Assembly: GCF_006542625.1 (NCBI RefSeq)
Contig: NC_044384.1
Coordinates: 24,985,928 to 25,049,927 of the forward strand
Direction: 5' to 3'
DNA length: 64,000 nt
DNA from: Nomascus leucogenys
Taxonomy: Eukaryota > Chordata > Mammalia > Primates > Hylobatidae
Made by a program: the position numbers and the translations under genes. Under the pieces are notes generated by a model. The model was not told the origin of the DNA. It saw only the letters and a program-made list of their open reading frames with translations, and made no database searches. Every line of letters begins with the position of its first letter. Positions within the stretch are counted from its first letter, which is position 1. Below, piece by piece: positions 44,366-55,480 of the stretch.

Positions 44366-44910
44366 ATGATATATTAAAAAGTAATTATACTGTGGTAGAA
44401 TACAACTAGAATGTGGTGAATGACATACGAAGTATGAACAGATTTGCATGGACATTTGGAGGAAGGAGTGGCCACTTTTGGCTGCAAGAATCAGAGAAGA
44501 CTTGGTGTAGGAGAGATTGGAGATGTACCTTTAAAAGCAATATTAGTCTATGCTCTGCCAAGACTATTATTATTTTCAGCAGAAATGCTTTCAAGTGAGA
44601 CTGGGAGCCCATCCAATGACAAACCAACATGAGTAAAACACAGCCTTGGAAGTAAAGAGCCCACTGCTGTGAAATCAATGCTCTTGACTTAGACCTCTAA
44701 ATGCCAAGCCTAGAAAGTGGAAATTTTCCACAAAGAAGCAAACACTATTTCACCCTTGGCTAATCATGGGCCAATCTGTAAGCGCTTCCAACATTTTAGC
44801 TGGGAGGATGAACTCTGTGTATGATGGCATGATAGCCCAGCAACTGTGTGAACAAAGACAAGGATTGCTCTTGGTGCCATCCAAAATAATCTCTTTGAAG
44901 CCAGGATTCC
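44366..44910. other. Unique sequence
   Basis: No family recognised. Overlapping frames on both strands at 44406-45089 are unsupported and partly inside the hAT element. Confidence 0.4.
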
Positions 44911-44918
44911 CTATAGAG

Positions 44919-45232
44919 CAGTGGTCCCTAACCTTTTTGGCACCAGGGACCAGTTTCACAGAAGACAAGTGTTCCATGGATGGGAGGGTGGTAGGATGGT
45001 TTCGGGATGATTCAAGCCCATTCCATTTATCATTAGATTCTCATAAGGAGGGTGCAACCTATACCACTCACATGTGCAGTTCACAATAGGGTTCACACTC
45101 CTATAAGACTCTAATGCACTACTGATCTGACAGGAGGCAGAGCTGAGCTTTGGTCGCTTAACCGTGGCTCACCTCCTGCTGTGCGGCCCAGTTCCTAGCA
45201 GGCCATGGACTGTTAGGGGTTGAGGAGTCCTG
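44919..45232 (+). mobile_element. hAT-type non-autonomous DNA transposon with perfect 8-bp TSD
   Basis: Begins CAGTGGTCCCTAACCTTTTTGG and ends GGGGTTGAGGAGTCCTG, imperfect inverted ends. Flanked by CTATAGAG at 44911-44918 and 45233-45240, the 8-bp TSD of hAT elements. The body contains ACAATAGGGTTCACACTCC and CACCTCCTGCTGTGCGGCCC, blocks I know from a common primate hAT family. No transposase is encoded. Confidence 0.92.
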
Positions 45233-45240
45233 CTATAGAG

Positions 45241-46820
45241 CATAGAATTATATTATCTATTTCAGGGAAAGGAGGAAAGGATTTCTGCAGCCTGTGATAG
45301 GCTAATATTTTTGTGAACTATGTATCGGAAGATATTTTTTATTAATACCACTAGAAACAAAACACAGCGCTATTTTTTTTTTGATGAATAAATTTCAAAG
45401 TCTAGACAACTGCTAATGGGTATGAAAGAGAACTCATTCCAATCCCATTCCTGTGCCTCCCTGAGCTGTGGTTTTTAGTATCAGCCAAGGTCCACGTTAG
45501 GGAGTCATTGCCTTTGAATATCACTTGTTACATTTTGTAGATGTTTCAGCTAGAATCGCTAAAGACTGACTCTTAATGGGATAGAAGATGAAAAATAGGT
45601 AAAACTCTTCTCTAATTGCCTGTCCTTCCATTCCTGAGACCCTTAATCATGCTGATTGGAAGCAGGTATTTGTGGCTGACAGTCTCTCTCTTGGCCTGAC
45701 CCCTGACACACACATGCCTTGCTCAGCCCGCGTCATCTTCTTTTGTTTGTTCAACCTGTTTTGTTGCCTTGCACGCCCATGCTACTATGACCCTTAGCCT
45801 CAGGAGCACAGATTTCTTGCTCTGCTTCTTCAGTCCTCTCAGTCTAAACAGGTGGGAAAGTCCTGAATGGAGGGCCTTGCTGCTCATCTATCAGATGTTG
45901 AAATCAAAGTTGACCTCGGTGCAAATAGTATTTTCAACTTACATGTTTAACTTCTATATTTTGACATATAGTACCCATCTGATGAGTATCATTTTGCAAA
46001 TACAGACTCAGATAAGAAAGAAATGTCTTATTATTTTAATTTGCATAAAATGAAATAAAATCTTATCATAAGTCCTTTTACCACTTGGCTCTTGGGAAAT
46101 TGAATCATATCACTGCTGGCTTCCCTGTCTTTCACCCTCTGTTTCTGTTGTTAAAATCTGAAGGAAATTAGTGAGAAAGCTATCATTTATGGTTTAAATA
46201 ATCTAATTGAGCATGAGAATGTGTATTGTAATATGCAAAAAAATATTGCAAGACTATCTTCTTAGCTATGTTGAGAACAGGGCACATTAATCATATTCAC
46301 ATGATGAATACTACCATATGAATTGGTAGTTAATATAATTCATGATTAGGAATGGGTTAATATAATTCATGAAAAGCAAGAGAACAGTTCTTCGTACATG
46401 ATTGTCATCATCATCATCATGCAACTACTGTTTGAACACATCTAGTGAAAGAGAGATCCATATATCACAAGACAAGTCATCTCAACGTTGTGTAGCTCTC
46501 ATTATTACCAAGTTCTTGTCAATCAAGGTAAGAGAAAGGCTTCAGATTTTAATATGTGTGAACTCTAGTTTTTTGCATCCCACTATATTTTCAACTGTGC
46601 TCATGCACTAGCACCATTGCCAAAGATGTTTTTTATCTATTTATCACTCCGCAGCACCTCCTATTCAATAAATGATGTTGACCAATAAGCACGCACATCT
46701 ATTATATGTTGAGCTAGAAAAAGTGATTATTTAAAAAGAAATTTCATTTAATAATGGGAAAACATAACCTGATATTGTTTCTGAAACTAATGAAGAACGA
46801 AATTTTATGGAATTACCATC
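45241..46820. other. Unique sequence
   Basis: No family recognised. It contains a 27-bp spaced direct repeat GTTAATATAATTCATGA (46329 and 46356) and a (CAT)5 run near 46407-46421. Confidence 0.4.
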
Positions 46821-46836
46821 AAGATTTTGATGCTAA

Positions 46837-47112
46837 GGCCGGGCGCGGTGGCTCACGCTTGTAATCCCCAGCACTTTGGAAGGCCGAGGCGGGTGGATCA
46901 TGAAGTCAGGAGATCGAGACCACGGTGAAACCCCGTCTCTACTAAAAATACAAAAAAAAAAAATTAGCCGGGCGTGGTGGCGGGCGCCTGTAGTCCCAGC
47001 TACTCGGAGAGGCTGAGGCAGGAGAATGGTGTGAACCCGGGAGGCAGAGCTTGCAGTGAGCCGAGATCGCGCCACTGCACTCCAGCTCCATCTCAAAAAA
47101 AAAAAAAAAAAA
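46837..47112 (+). mobile_element. AluY-type SINE, sense, young
   Basis: GGCCGGGCGCGGTGGCTC head, intact CpGs and a perfect 16-bp TSD AAGATTTTGATGCTAA at 46821-46836 and 47113-47128. It carries the same 12-bp deletion and CTACTCGGAGAGG insertion as the Alu at 30125, plus a private loss of CTGGGCGACAGAGCGAGA near the tail. Confidence 0.97.
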
Positions 47113-47573
47113 AAGATTTTGATGCTAAAATATGCTAGATTATTTCCCTGAAATATTTATCTGTAGTAAATCATATGCTATCTAAACTAAGTAATTTGGT
47201 AAGAAATTACATTCTTTATTAACACTTGTACACTTAATGGCACTATCAACTCACTTCTTCTGCATAGAATAATTTAAAACTTTGAATTAATGAGAAATAT
47301 GTGTTGTGGAGTTTTAAATTAGGTTTGAAAACTTCAATTTTTTTCTATAAAATAGAGTGATTGTAAGCGGTTTGGGCAATCTTAATGTATTTTTTAGCTA
47401 ATTGGAAAACAAGCTATTTAATGCAATAGTAAATAATTCTAACATTTGATAGCAATATTATATCCTAATTTATAAAATCTGAAATTAAAATTGCACACAG
47501 TGATTTTATAAATAATAAAATGCAACAAGCCTTTCTGTTAAATAAGATTTTTTTGTTGTTCACAAGAAACTAC

Positions 47574-47587
47574 CCACTAGATGGCAC
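47574..47587 (+). promoter_or_regulatory. CTCF-core-like site (candidate)
   Basis: CCACTAGATGGCAC fits the core pattern CCASYAGRKGGCRS at every position. Occupancy unknown. Confidence 0.35.
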
Positions 47588-48197
47588 TAAACAACTGCCA
47601 AAATTTTTCTGACAATGACTTTATACCAGGTCAAGAAAATAATCCAAGAATCCTAATGATTAATGAGACAGTTGTTCCAGACAGGCACATCTAGTCTCAA
47701 AGTCGCTAAATTACACATAAGGTGATATTGAAAGCTATCTACTCTATATTCTCTATATGCAGGGCAAATAGCTAGATCTTAATACAAATGGGAAAATGTA
47801 AATGGTTCTTATGATTAAATTGCACTAATCTGAATTCCACTAAAATTCCACTATCTGACCAAGGCCTGGATTTTCTTAGTATTTATGAAGAAATAGACTT
47901 TGCTAAACAGCAATAACAAAATAAAAGAAAAAGAATTCCAGGAGCAATAATTTTTAAATAATTTGAACTGATAATTATAACTATTCTTGACCAAGGGCTG
48001 GTAGGGGGAGATGAATATAAAAACATTTCACTTCTTTAGGGTTTTCTGGCATTTAGAGCTACCTTTGTAGAAGGTATTGAACTTGTAAATTAAATCATAA
48101 AACTAGAAGTATTATAACACAGTTACACAAAGCCAAAATGTTAGACAAAAGCTCCAGGTTTCAGATAATGGTCAGGATATTTGTATGTGTTAGCCTA

Positions 48198-48243
48198 TGG
48201 AAATATTCCACTAACTTATCTGGAAATATTCCACTAACTTATT
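48198..48243 (+). repeat. 23-bp tandem duplication
   Basis: TGGAAATATTCCACTAACTT begins at 48198 and 48221; copies differ at one base. Confidence 0.92.
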
Positions 48244-48369
48244 TGGAGGTTGATGATGTTCAGCTACAAAATGCATAGTCAAACACCAGATGGCTTTGCA
48301 AGCAGTGCATTTGCTACCTTGCACCCATTATGTTGTATAAAGATGGGGTAACCTTAATGGTAATCACCT

Positions 48370-48377
48370 TGACGTCA
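48370..48377. promoter_or_regulatory. Palindromic CRE (TGACGTCA), candidate
   Basis: A perfect full CREB/ATF palindrome retaining its CpG, in the GC-richer part of a transposon-free stretch. No TATA box or start-site signal is visible nearby. Confidence 0.4.
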
Positions 48378-48929
48378 CTTCATTTGTGCCCCTAGTTGTG
48401 CATGCAGGACCTCGGCTCCCCAAAATGCGCACCCCTTCTAAAGGGTTCAGAAAGATCCCCATGGTCTCTTATTCAGTTACCATCGTGTTCTCTGCCTTTT
48501 TGTTCCTCGTCTAAGCTAGCCCCATCTCTGCTGGATACCTAGGGGCCTCCTGGGCACTTCTGCCACTGCTGCCACTATGTGTACTGGGCACTGCAGTTCA
48601 CCATCACAACTGAGCCACTGAGGCCATGGAGACACAAAGGCCACGTGGTTTTGTGGGAGGTAGTTTGCACTGGGTGCTGGCCTAACTTCTGGGGACACCA
48701 TGGTGAAACAGAAAAGCATGAACTTTACGCCATGGAATTTGCTGGTAGTCATTTCTTTTTCTCTATTCTCTATCTCCTTTACTGATTGTAAACAGGATTC
48801 CTAAGAATGTGGTAACTTCATTAAATTCTCTTCCTTGAATTATAAACAGAAAAAGCAATTAGGTGGTAAATGGTATGTTTTAATTTAGATTTAACTTGTG
48901 ATTGTTTATATGAGCTTTTATTGTATTTC

Positions 48930-49110
48930 TACGAATTAGTATATAAAAGTATTATATTTATTCATGGTAGAAAATTTGGAGAGAAATACTGAAATATACT
49001 AAGAAAAACTAACAATCATAATCCTGTCTTGCAGCGATAATTACTGTTAATATTTGGGTGAACATCCTCTAATAATTTTATGTGTATATTTGCATGCATT
49101 ATCATTTGCT
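48930..49110 (-). mobile_element. L1M 3' UTR fragment, minus strand
   Basis: ATGGTAGAAAATTTGGAGAGAAATACTG and AACAATCATAATCCTGTCTTGCAGCGATAATTACTGTTAATATTT resemble the minus-strand L1M 3' UTR (GTAGAAAATTTGGAAAATAC, CCAGAGATAACCACTGTTAAC). Confidence 0.6.
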
Positions 49111-49289
49111 CGTATGTGCACATTTCCAGTTCAGATTAGTCTGAACTTGCCAGAGGTCCAGTCATTAAATAGTTTTATTTATTTCCTTTTCCAATCATTT
49201 CAACAACACTCTCAAATCTCCTTCTTCAGTTCTTAACATGTAGAAAGGTTGTACCATGGAGTGGTTTATATCATGAACCCAAGAGCTAG

Positions 49290-49440
49290 CTAGCCTGCCA
49301 CTTTAAGTTGTGTGACCTCTGGAAAATTGATTACATCTCTCTGTGCCTCAATTCCCTCTGTCTGATAGAGTCATTATGAGTTAGATGAATTAATACTTGT
49401 AAAGCAATTAGAATAGGGCCTGCTACAAAACAAGGCTGAT
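49290..49440 (-). mobile_element. MIR SINE, minus strand
   Basis: AAGTTGTGTGACCTCTGGAAAATTGATTACATCTCTCTGTGCCTC and GAATTAATACTTGTAAAGCAATTAGAATAGGGCC follow the reversed MIR consensus. Confidence 0.8.
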
Positions 49441-49696
49441 TTCCTTAAAGTTACAGGAATTTTTCCTTCTAGTTAAGCTCTAATCTCATCCTTTCCTTTC
49501 TCTCCAGCTTCTGCTTGAAACTGGAGGGGAGGGGGGCTATCATTTACTCTTCCATTTCTTTCTTGGTGCTAGCTGTGACATAAGAAGTCCTACCATCCAT
49601 TGATTGGCATTGGTGTGGAGAAATCCTTGCAAATAAACTTGTGGGAATAATACACTCCTAACACTCTAGAAACCGGGGTTGAGATAACCATTAATG
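49441..49696. other. Unique sequence
   Basis: No family recognised. Confidence 0.4.
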
Positions 49697-49701
49697 GTAA
49701 C

Positions 49702-50079
49702 TGTATTAGTCCATTCTCACATTGCTATAAGGACATATCTGAGACTGGGTAATTTATAAAGGGAAGAGGTTGAATTGACTCACAGTTCAGCAGGGCTGGG
49801 GAGGCCTCATGAAACATACAATCATGGCAGAAGGGGAAGCAAACATGTCCTTCTTCACATGGTGGCAGGAGAGAGAAGAATGAGAGCCAAGCGACGGAAA
49901 AAGCCTCTTATAAAACCATCAGATCTCATGAGAACGTACTCACTATCATGAGAATAGCATGGGGGAAACTGAACCCATGATTCAATTACCTCCCACTAGG
50001 TCCCTCCCACGACAACTGGGGATTATGAGAACTACAATTCAAGATGAGATTTGGGTGGGGACACAGCCAAACCATATTA
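49702..50079 (-). mobile_element. THE1/MST solo LTR (ERVL-MaLR), minus strand
   Basis: Reversed MaLR LTR from TGTATTAGTCCATTCTCAC to CAAACCATATTA. The repeat TAACT lies on both sides (49698-49702 and 50080-50084) if the first LTR base is shared with the left copy, so one T was probably lost. Related to the LTR at 18254 but an independent insertion. Confidence 0.93.
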
Positions 50080-50249
50080 TAACTTTGACATCTGATCTAT
50101 ATCATTCTATTTTTCCCATACTGTCTGCATTTTATCCCAGGGCCCATCAGATTAAATTTCACATAGCTGGAATTCAATAAACACTCTTGAATAAGTAAAT
50201 GAATGATTGCATATAAAATTAAGGCAATGTTACAATACTGTTCTTTAAG

Positions 50250-50540
50250 CTCCTTTCTTCACTTTTCCATGTCATTAAGTATTCTTCTACAATACCATTT
50301 TTGGCAAGGATATTTTCTATATACTATAGGTTAATTTATTTAATGAATCTCCTTTTGATGAGCATTTTAGTAGTTTCTTATTTTTTCAATATAGGTAGCA
50401 CTAGCTTGAATATTCTTATACAAAAATCATTTTTCATCTCACAGATTATTTCTTTGAGATAAAATTCCTAAAAGTGTAATTACTGGGTCATGAAACACTT
50501 GTATTTTAAAGTTATTGAGATATCCAATATGGTATTTTAA
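50250..50540 (-). mobile_element. L1M fragment, minus strand
   Basis: CTCCTTTTGATGAGCATTTTAGTAG, CAGATTATTTCTTTGAGATAAAATTCCTAAAAGTG and TTACTGGGTCATGAAAC follow the minus-strand L1M 3' ORF2 (TTGATGGACATTTAGG, AAATTCCTAGAAGTGG, TTGCTGGGTCA). Confidence 0.65.
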
Positions 50541-51179
50541 AGTAAATATGTTTTATCTTCAGAGTAGGTAGCCTTCACTGGGCTTCAGCCTGGCTTCTAT
50601 TATAATTTTCGGAGGCATTTAATAAACTGAGTTTCAACTTGATACTCAAGGACAGAATTATACTGCTTTTTAAATTAAATAGCTTTAGAAACACAGAACT
50701 GACAAGCCTGCTTGCTGAGAAATAAGACTACTTTAATAGCCAAGTGACTTGAGAAAATAATCTTCTAAGGATGTAGAACTATAGAAAAGGGATCTTTTGA
50801 ATTATTCTTTCTTAAAAAGGCAAAAGTTAAAAGTATTAATAAAAACCCATATGTTCAGCTCCAATCAATTAGAAGAACTTATGAATAGTAATTATAGTAA
50901 GTGGTCAAGCAGTTGAACTTGCTTTTACATGTCAGTGGGTATTTTGTACTTTTATAGCATCAACTACCTTAGATCTTTTATCTTTTACCCTCGAATGTAA
51001 GTATTGTTCACAACTCTTCCTGACAATGTAACACTCTGTTGAACAAACTCAGGGATAAAATCACAAAATGCTACCAAGAACTCCATAGTTGAATTTTGAC
51101 TAGGGTTCTTGTGTGTCTTGGTCATTTGAAGGATGCTAGTTATGGGACAATAAAATAGTATCACTTGGTTTCATCAAGA
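50541..51179. other. Unique sequence
   Basis: No family recognised. Confidence 0.4.
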
Positions 51180-51455
51180 ATTTTTCTTACCCTCTGTTAT
51201 AAAAACCTGAACATTAATCGCTGGTATCAGACCCACAGGGGGGTCTCTGCAATGGAGATCATATTTAAGATACCATCAGCTAGTGTCCCACCATGAGGAC
51301 ATTTGGACATTTGGAATAGAAGCTCTAGCTTCTGTGTATGATGGACATGCAACATATGAGGAAAGAAAAAAAAACTTTCTCATTTTTAAGCCACTAATTT
51401 TATAGTGCCGTTTGTACTGCAGCAAAGCCTAGCTTACCCCAACTAATACACCAAG
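51180..51455 (+). mobile_element. MLT1-like LTR fragment (ERVL-MaLR)
   Basis: The end CATTTTTAAGCCACTAATTTTATAGTG, TACTGCAGCAAAGCCTAGC and CCCCAACTAATACA matches an MLT1 3' end (AAGCCACTGAGATTTTGGGG, then CCTGACTAATACA). The 5' part is decayed. Confidence 0.6.
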
Positions 51456-52300
51456 GACCAGTGTGATGTTCCCTGAAGCCACAGCTGTGCCTCATGGGAG
51501 AGCCAATATTTGAGCACTTGGCAAAGAGCAGATATTAATTAATGCTAACAAGACAAGAATAAGCACAGACTATGCCATTTCATAACCAGTTAAATATTTG
51601 TTACCACCACCGCCCATTATCCATCTTTCCTCTTGTTCCTGGAAAATCCAGAACAAGATGAAGGAGGGAGCATGACATAAAAGAACAGACTGGAGCTTCC
51701 TTTCCCTTTCAGCTTCCTGGAGCTATGGAACAAGTTTGAGCTGGACAAAGATATGATCAGGAGTTTCAACTGGATTATTCTCTTTTAGAAAGTGATCAGC
51801 CTGAGGGATGTTTAAGAAATAGGAAAGAGACGTTCCAACAGAGCATTTGTAGGCAGTAAGTTTTACTCCTAATATACATGTTCAATTCAGCAATGAATCA
51901 CATTAGCAAAAACTAGCATCATCGAAGGATAATCTGGAACTCAAAGCATACAGGAAGGACATTTTAATCTTATTCATTGTTAATGAGGAAATGATCTTCA
52001 AGCAATATATATTATGACTTGTCTATATCACATTCATATTACAATAGGCACAGATAACATAACCATAGTATTTGTGCTTTGTCTTTAAATAATTGGTGAA
52101 ACAGTAGATAAAAACCTTTCTCAAATACTTTTCCAAAAATAGCAATAATTTTGGAATAATTTTTGCATTATTCCTGTGGCTTCTTGATAACAAAAACACC
52201 AACTTCTCCTTTGCCAGAAGGAAATAAAAATTATATATAAATATTATGTTATAAATTTATATAATACAGTATATTGATATACTATATATTAATCATATTT
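51456..52300. other. Unique sequence
   Basis: No family recognised. An AT-rich stretch at 52228-52300 is low complexity. Confidence 0.4.
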
Positions 52301-52374
52301 AAAACAGCTTGATTGCAATATGATTCACACACATACAATTGACTCATTTAAAGTGTGCACTTCAATGGCTTTTT
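52301..52374 (-). mobile_element. L1M 3' UTR, minus strand, left of Alu
   Basis: GATTGCAATATGATTCACACACATACAATTGACTCATTTAAAGTGTGCACTTCAATGGC follows the minus-strand L1M/L1MA 3' UTR. Confidence 0.75.
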
Positions 52375-52584
52375 AAAACATTTTAAATTTTATTTTAAAA
52401 TTTTAATCTGTTTATGTATGTATGTATTTATTTATTTATTTATTTAGAGTCCAAGTCATGAGACTAGCTAATTTTTGTATTTTTGGTAGAGAGGAGGTTT
52501 CACAATGTTGTCAAGGCTGGTCTCGAACTCCTGGGCTCAAGCAATCCACCCGCCTTGGCCTCCCAAAGTGCTGGCACTACAGGC
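52375..52584 (-). mobile_element. Alu SINE, antisense, mostly left monomer, long AT tail
   Basis: TSD TTCAATGGCTTTT/TTCAGTGGCTTTT at 52362-52374 and 52585-52597. After a tail of TTTTAAAATTT and (TATG)n/(TTTA)n up to ~52446 comes only GAGTCCAAGTC and then CTAGCTAATTTTTGTATTT onward: nearly the whole right monomer was deleted. Confidence 0.9.
52410..52446 (+). repeat. (TATG)n(TTTA)n microsatellite in Alu tail
   Basis: About three TATG and five TTTA units. Confidence 0.85.
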
Positions 52585-52597
52585 TTCAGTGGCTTTT

Positions 52598-53175
52598 AGT
52601 ATATTCATGGAGTTGTGCAACCGTCACCATGACCAATTTTAGTACATTTTTATCATCCTACAAAAAAGTCCTGACTCATTGGTTGTACTATTCATTTTCT
52701 CCAACCTTCTCAGCTCTAAACAATAACTAATCTTTCTGTCCCTGGAGAATTGTCTATTCTGGACCTTTAACATAAATACAATCATAAAGTCTGATTCTGC
52801 CGTAAGTTGCTTCTTTCACTTAACATAGTGTTTTCGATCAAGCACATAAAATGAGCACTTCTCATTCCTATTTATTGTAAAATAACATTATGCTGAATAA
52901 CATTCCATTGTATGGATTTTTAAAATCACATTTATCCATTTGTCAGTTAATGGACACGAGTTGTTTACATTTTTGGCTAATACGAGAAATGCTGCTTTGA
53001 GTGATCATACATGTTTTTGTGGGGATATATGTTTTTACTTCCCTTGAGACTATCCCTAGGAGTGGAATGGCTGGGTGATATGTTAGCTCTATGTTAGATC
53101 TTTTTAAGAACTACCAGACCGTTTTCCAGAGCATCTACACCATTACATTCCCACCAGCAGTGTATGAGGTTTCCA
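52598..53175 (-). mobile_element. L1M LINE 3' end, minus strand, continued
   Basis: AGTATATTCATGGAGTTGTGCAACCGTCACC, CATTCCATTGTATGG, CTAGGAGTGGAATGGCTGG and TACATTCCCACCAGCAGTGTATG occur in minus-strand L1MA/L1MB order. Confidence 0.88.
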
Positions 53176-53588
53176 ATTTTAATAGTGTTTTAATAATGAA
53201 AACAAATGAAGATGCTGCAGGTGTATTGATTAACTCCTCTAAATGATGTGCGTTTTTTCTAGTTGCAATGAAGGAAGATATTGGAATTTTCTCAGTTTAT
53301 CAAGAAAGAGATTGCACTCTCCCAAAGTGCCTGAATTGCTAGCAGGGAGCAGTTTAGATCCTGAAACAATCTAGCTCAGAGTCAGGGAAAACATGAATGC
53401 TTTCACCTGTTTTCATTTTTAACTTAATTTTAACTTCTATTCAGCAGCTTTGGTTAAATAAGGACATATGAACTATTTTTATGTGGATAACAGTTATCAT
53501 CTGGGTTTTCATAATGGTGATGCTATCAAACTATTCATTGGAAGATGTGACTTTCCTCTGAAGTTAAAACTAGAAAAAAAATTTAAGT
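53176..53588. other. Unique sequence
   Basis: No family recognised. Confidence 0.4.
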
Positions 53589-53867
53589 CTTTTCTCTTTC
53601 TGTCGCCTGGGCTGGAGTACAGCAATGCAATCATAGCTCACTGCAGCCTTGAAGTCCTGGGCCCAAGAAATTCTCCTACCTCAGTCCTCTGAGCAGCTGG
53701 GACTACAAGTATGAATCACCATGCCTAGTTAATTAAAAAAAAATTTTTGTAGATGAGTGTCTTGCTTTGTTTCCCAGGCTGGTCTTGAACTCCTGGCTTC
53801 AAGCGGTCCTCCCATTTTGGCCTCCCCAAGTGCTGAGATGATAGGTGTGATTATTCAGCATCTGGCC
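53589..53867 (-). mobile_element. Alu SINE, antisense, old (AluJ-like)
   Basis: Reversed Alu with CACTGCAGCCTTGAAGTCCTGGGCCC, typical of AluJ. Strongly diverged. Flanks AAAATTTAAGTCT/AAAATCTGAATCT are a decayed TSD. Confidence 0.92.
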
Positions 53868-55058
53868 AAAATCTGAATCTTAATGCATGAAATTCATAAA
53901 GTATTTCTACCCATATGATCTAATTCCTAGTGGGTCCTCATGCCACTTTGAAAAACAGCTTAATCAAGTGTCAGTAATGATTTCACATCTGTTAAAAGTG
54001 GAAATCAAATATACCATCCTACATGCCAAGACATTAGAAACCAATATAAAAGGAGAAATCTGAGTATTATAGAATGGATTTGAGAATTATAGTTCATTTA
54101 TCAAAAAAGATTACCTGTTCACGACTCCTAATGAGAGATCCCATTTGGTGAACATTTGGCTAATAACTCAGCAGCTGGGGAACATTATTACTTAATCTAC
54201 TTATTTCCAAAGATGTGTAATCTATGTGCTACAAACAAAAATGCAGGCCAAACAAAGAAACGGGTCTCTATGTTTCTAACTATTTCAAATTAATGACAGA
54301 ATGCACAAAAACAATATTCACCTATGAGCCCCCTGTATTCCCAGTGTAATGCTAAGTCCAGATCGTCAGTGACAAGGCATCTTGGAGTATAAAAGCAATT
54401 AAGCAGATAATTAAAGGAAAAGCAATCATTTGTCCCCTCCTCCCTTTTTACCTCTTTCTCTCTTCAATTATCAGAAAATTAACATGAATTTTTTTCTTTA
54501 GAAAGTGAACTGTATGAGTAATTGCTTTAATTTTCAGCCTGATTTTTCCAGAAAGTCCCATCAAATGAGAAGCCAACTAAGAGGATTTGTTTACTCCCCA
54601 AAATGGTTAATTTAGGGATTAATGAAGCACCCGTACTTCCACGTGTAGAAAACTGTATTAAAAATCTCTATCTGCTTGGGAATCATCTGGGACTTAAGAT
54701 ACAACTCTTTTAACAACTAGGTGCTTGTTTATTGATTGTTTCCTGGGCCAAAAAGTAAAAACTGTAACAAACAGTTTTGTATCAGTTGGGAAAATTTGAA
54801 GGTGGATTGTACACTAGATGCCATTATGGCAGTGTTTTTAATATCCTTGAGTTGAATAATGATATTGTGATGATGTCTTTGGAGATGCATGCTGAAATAT
54901 TAAGGGGTCAAATGTTAAGTTAGCTACAATTTACTTCCAAATCATTCAGTCAAAAGATAAAAATAAAAAGACTGACAATAAAGAAAATATGGCAAAATAA
55001 TGACAGTGGGGAATTTAGGTCAAGAGTAAATAGGTATTGCTTATTTCCATTTCTATAG
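53868..55058. other. Unique sequence, repeat-free
   Basis: No transposon recognised up to the candidate exon. Confidence 0.4.
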
Positions 55059-55171
55059 GATCGAAATTTTTCAAAACAAAATATAATTTGGCGACGGGAT
55101 GGAAGAAGACACACTCTTGCTGCCTATGAAAAATCTAAATATCCTTTAGATTCTGCCTACAATGCTACTCC
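55059..55171 (+). other. Candidate exon (unproven), 113 bp
   Basis: TTGCTTATTTCCATTTCTATAG is a credible acceptor; the frame that starts right after it is open for 37 codons, while both others hit stops. The encoded peptide is mixed and low in repeats (for example WRRDGRRHTLAAYEKSKYP in the middle) but I do not recognise it. The donor would be TCC|GTGTGT at the start of a (GT)n run, which is weak. It could be chance. Confidence 0.22.
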
Positions 55172-55196
55172 GTGTGTGTGTGTGTGTGTGTGTGTA
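55172..55196 (+). repeat. (GT)n microsatellite
   Basis: About twelve GT units ending in ATG. Confidence 0.93.
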
Positions 55197-55384
55197 TGAA
55201 ATCTTATGTACACCATGTGAACTCTACCTCTCTAAGTTAGTATAACATTTTTTGGCTAGCTACTGAATTAGCAATCACTCAAGTTGTGCTCCCATAAAAC
55301 ATCTGTTAATTGATGAATCGATTGATGTACGTTTGAAGCTCCTACAATCAGTCTCTAAGAAGATTTTGTAAGAGCTGATAATAT

Positions 55385-55480
55385 CAAAGATAACAGTGGC
55401 AGCTACCATTAATCACATGCTCATTGTGTGCCTGGCACAGGGCTAAATTTTCACATAAAGCATGTTACATTATTTCATTT
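55385..55480 (+). mobile_element. MIR SINE fragment, plus strand
   Basis: CAGTGGCAGCTACCATTAATCACATGCTCATTGTGTGCCTGGCACAGGGC follows the MIR 5' half (ACATTTATTGAGCGCTTACTATGTGCCAGGCACTG). Confidence 0.7.

Larger units (their letters stand above)
47129..48929. other. Unique sequence, 1.8 kb without transposons
   Basis: No family recognised except a 23-bp tandem duplication at 48198-48243. 48360-48760 is GC-richer and includes a CRE-type site; I considered an old LTR but found no ends. Frames on both strands at 48516-48785 are unsupported. Confidence 0.4.

Noticed and set aside
48360..48760. Ancient solo LTR or short gene
   Set aside because: GC-richer and with a CRE, but no TG...CA ends, TSD, poly-A signal or domain could be found.
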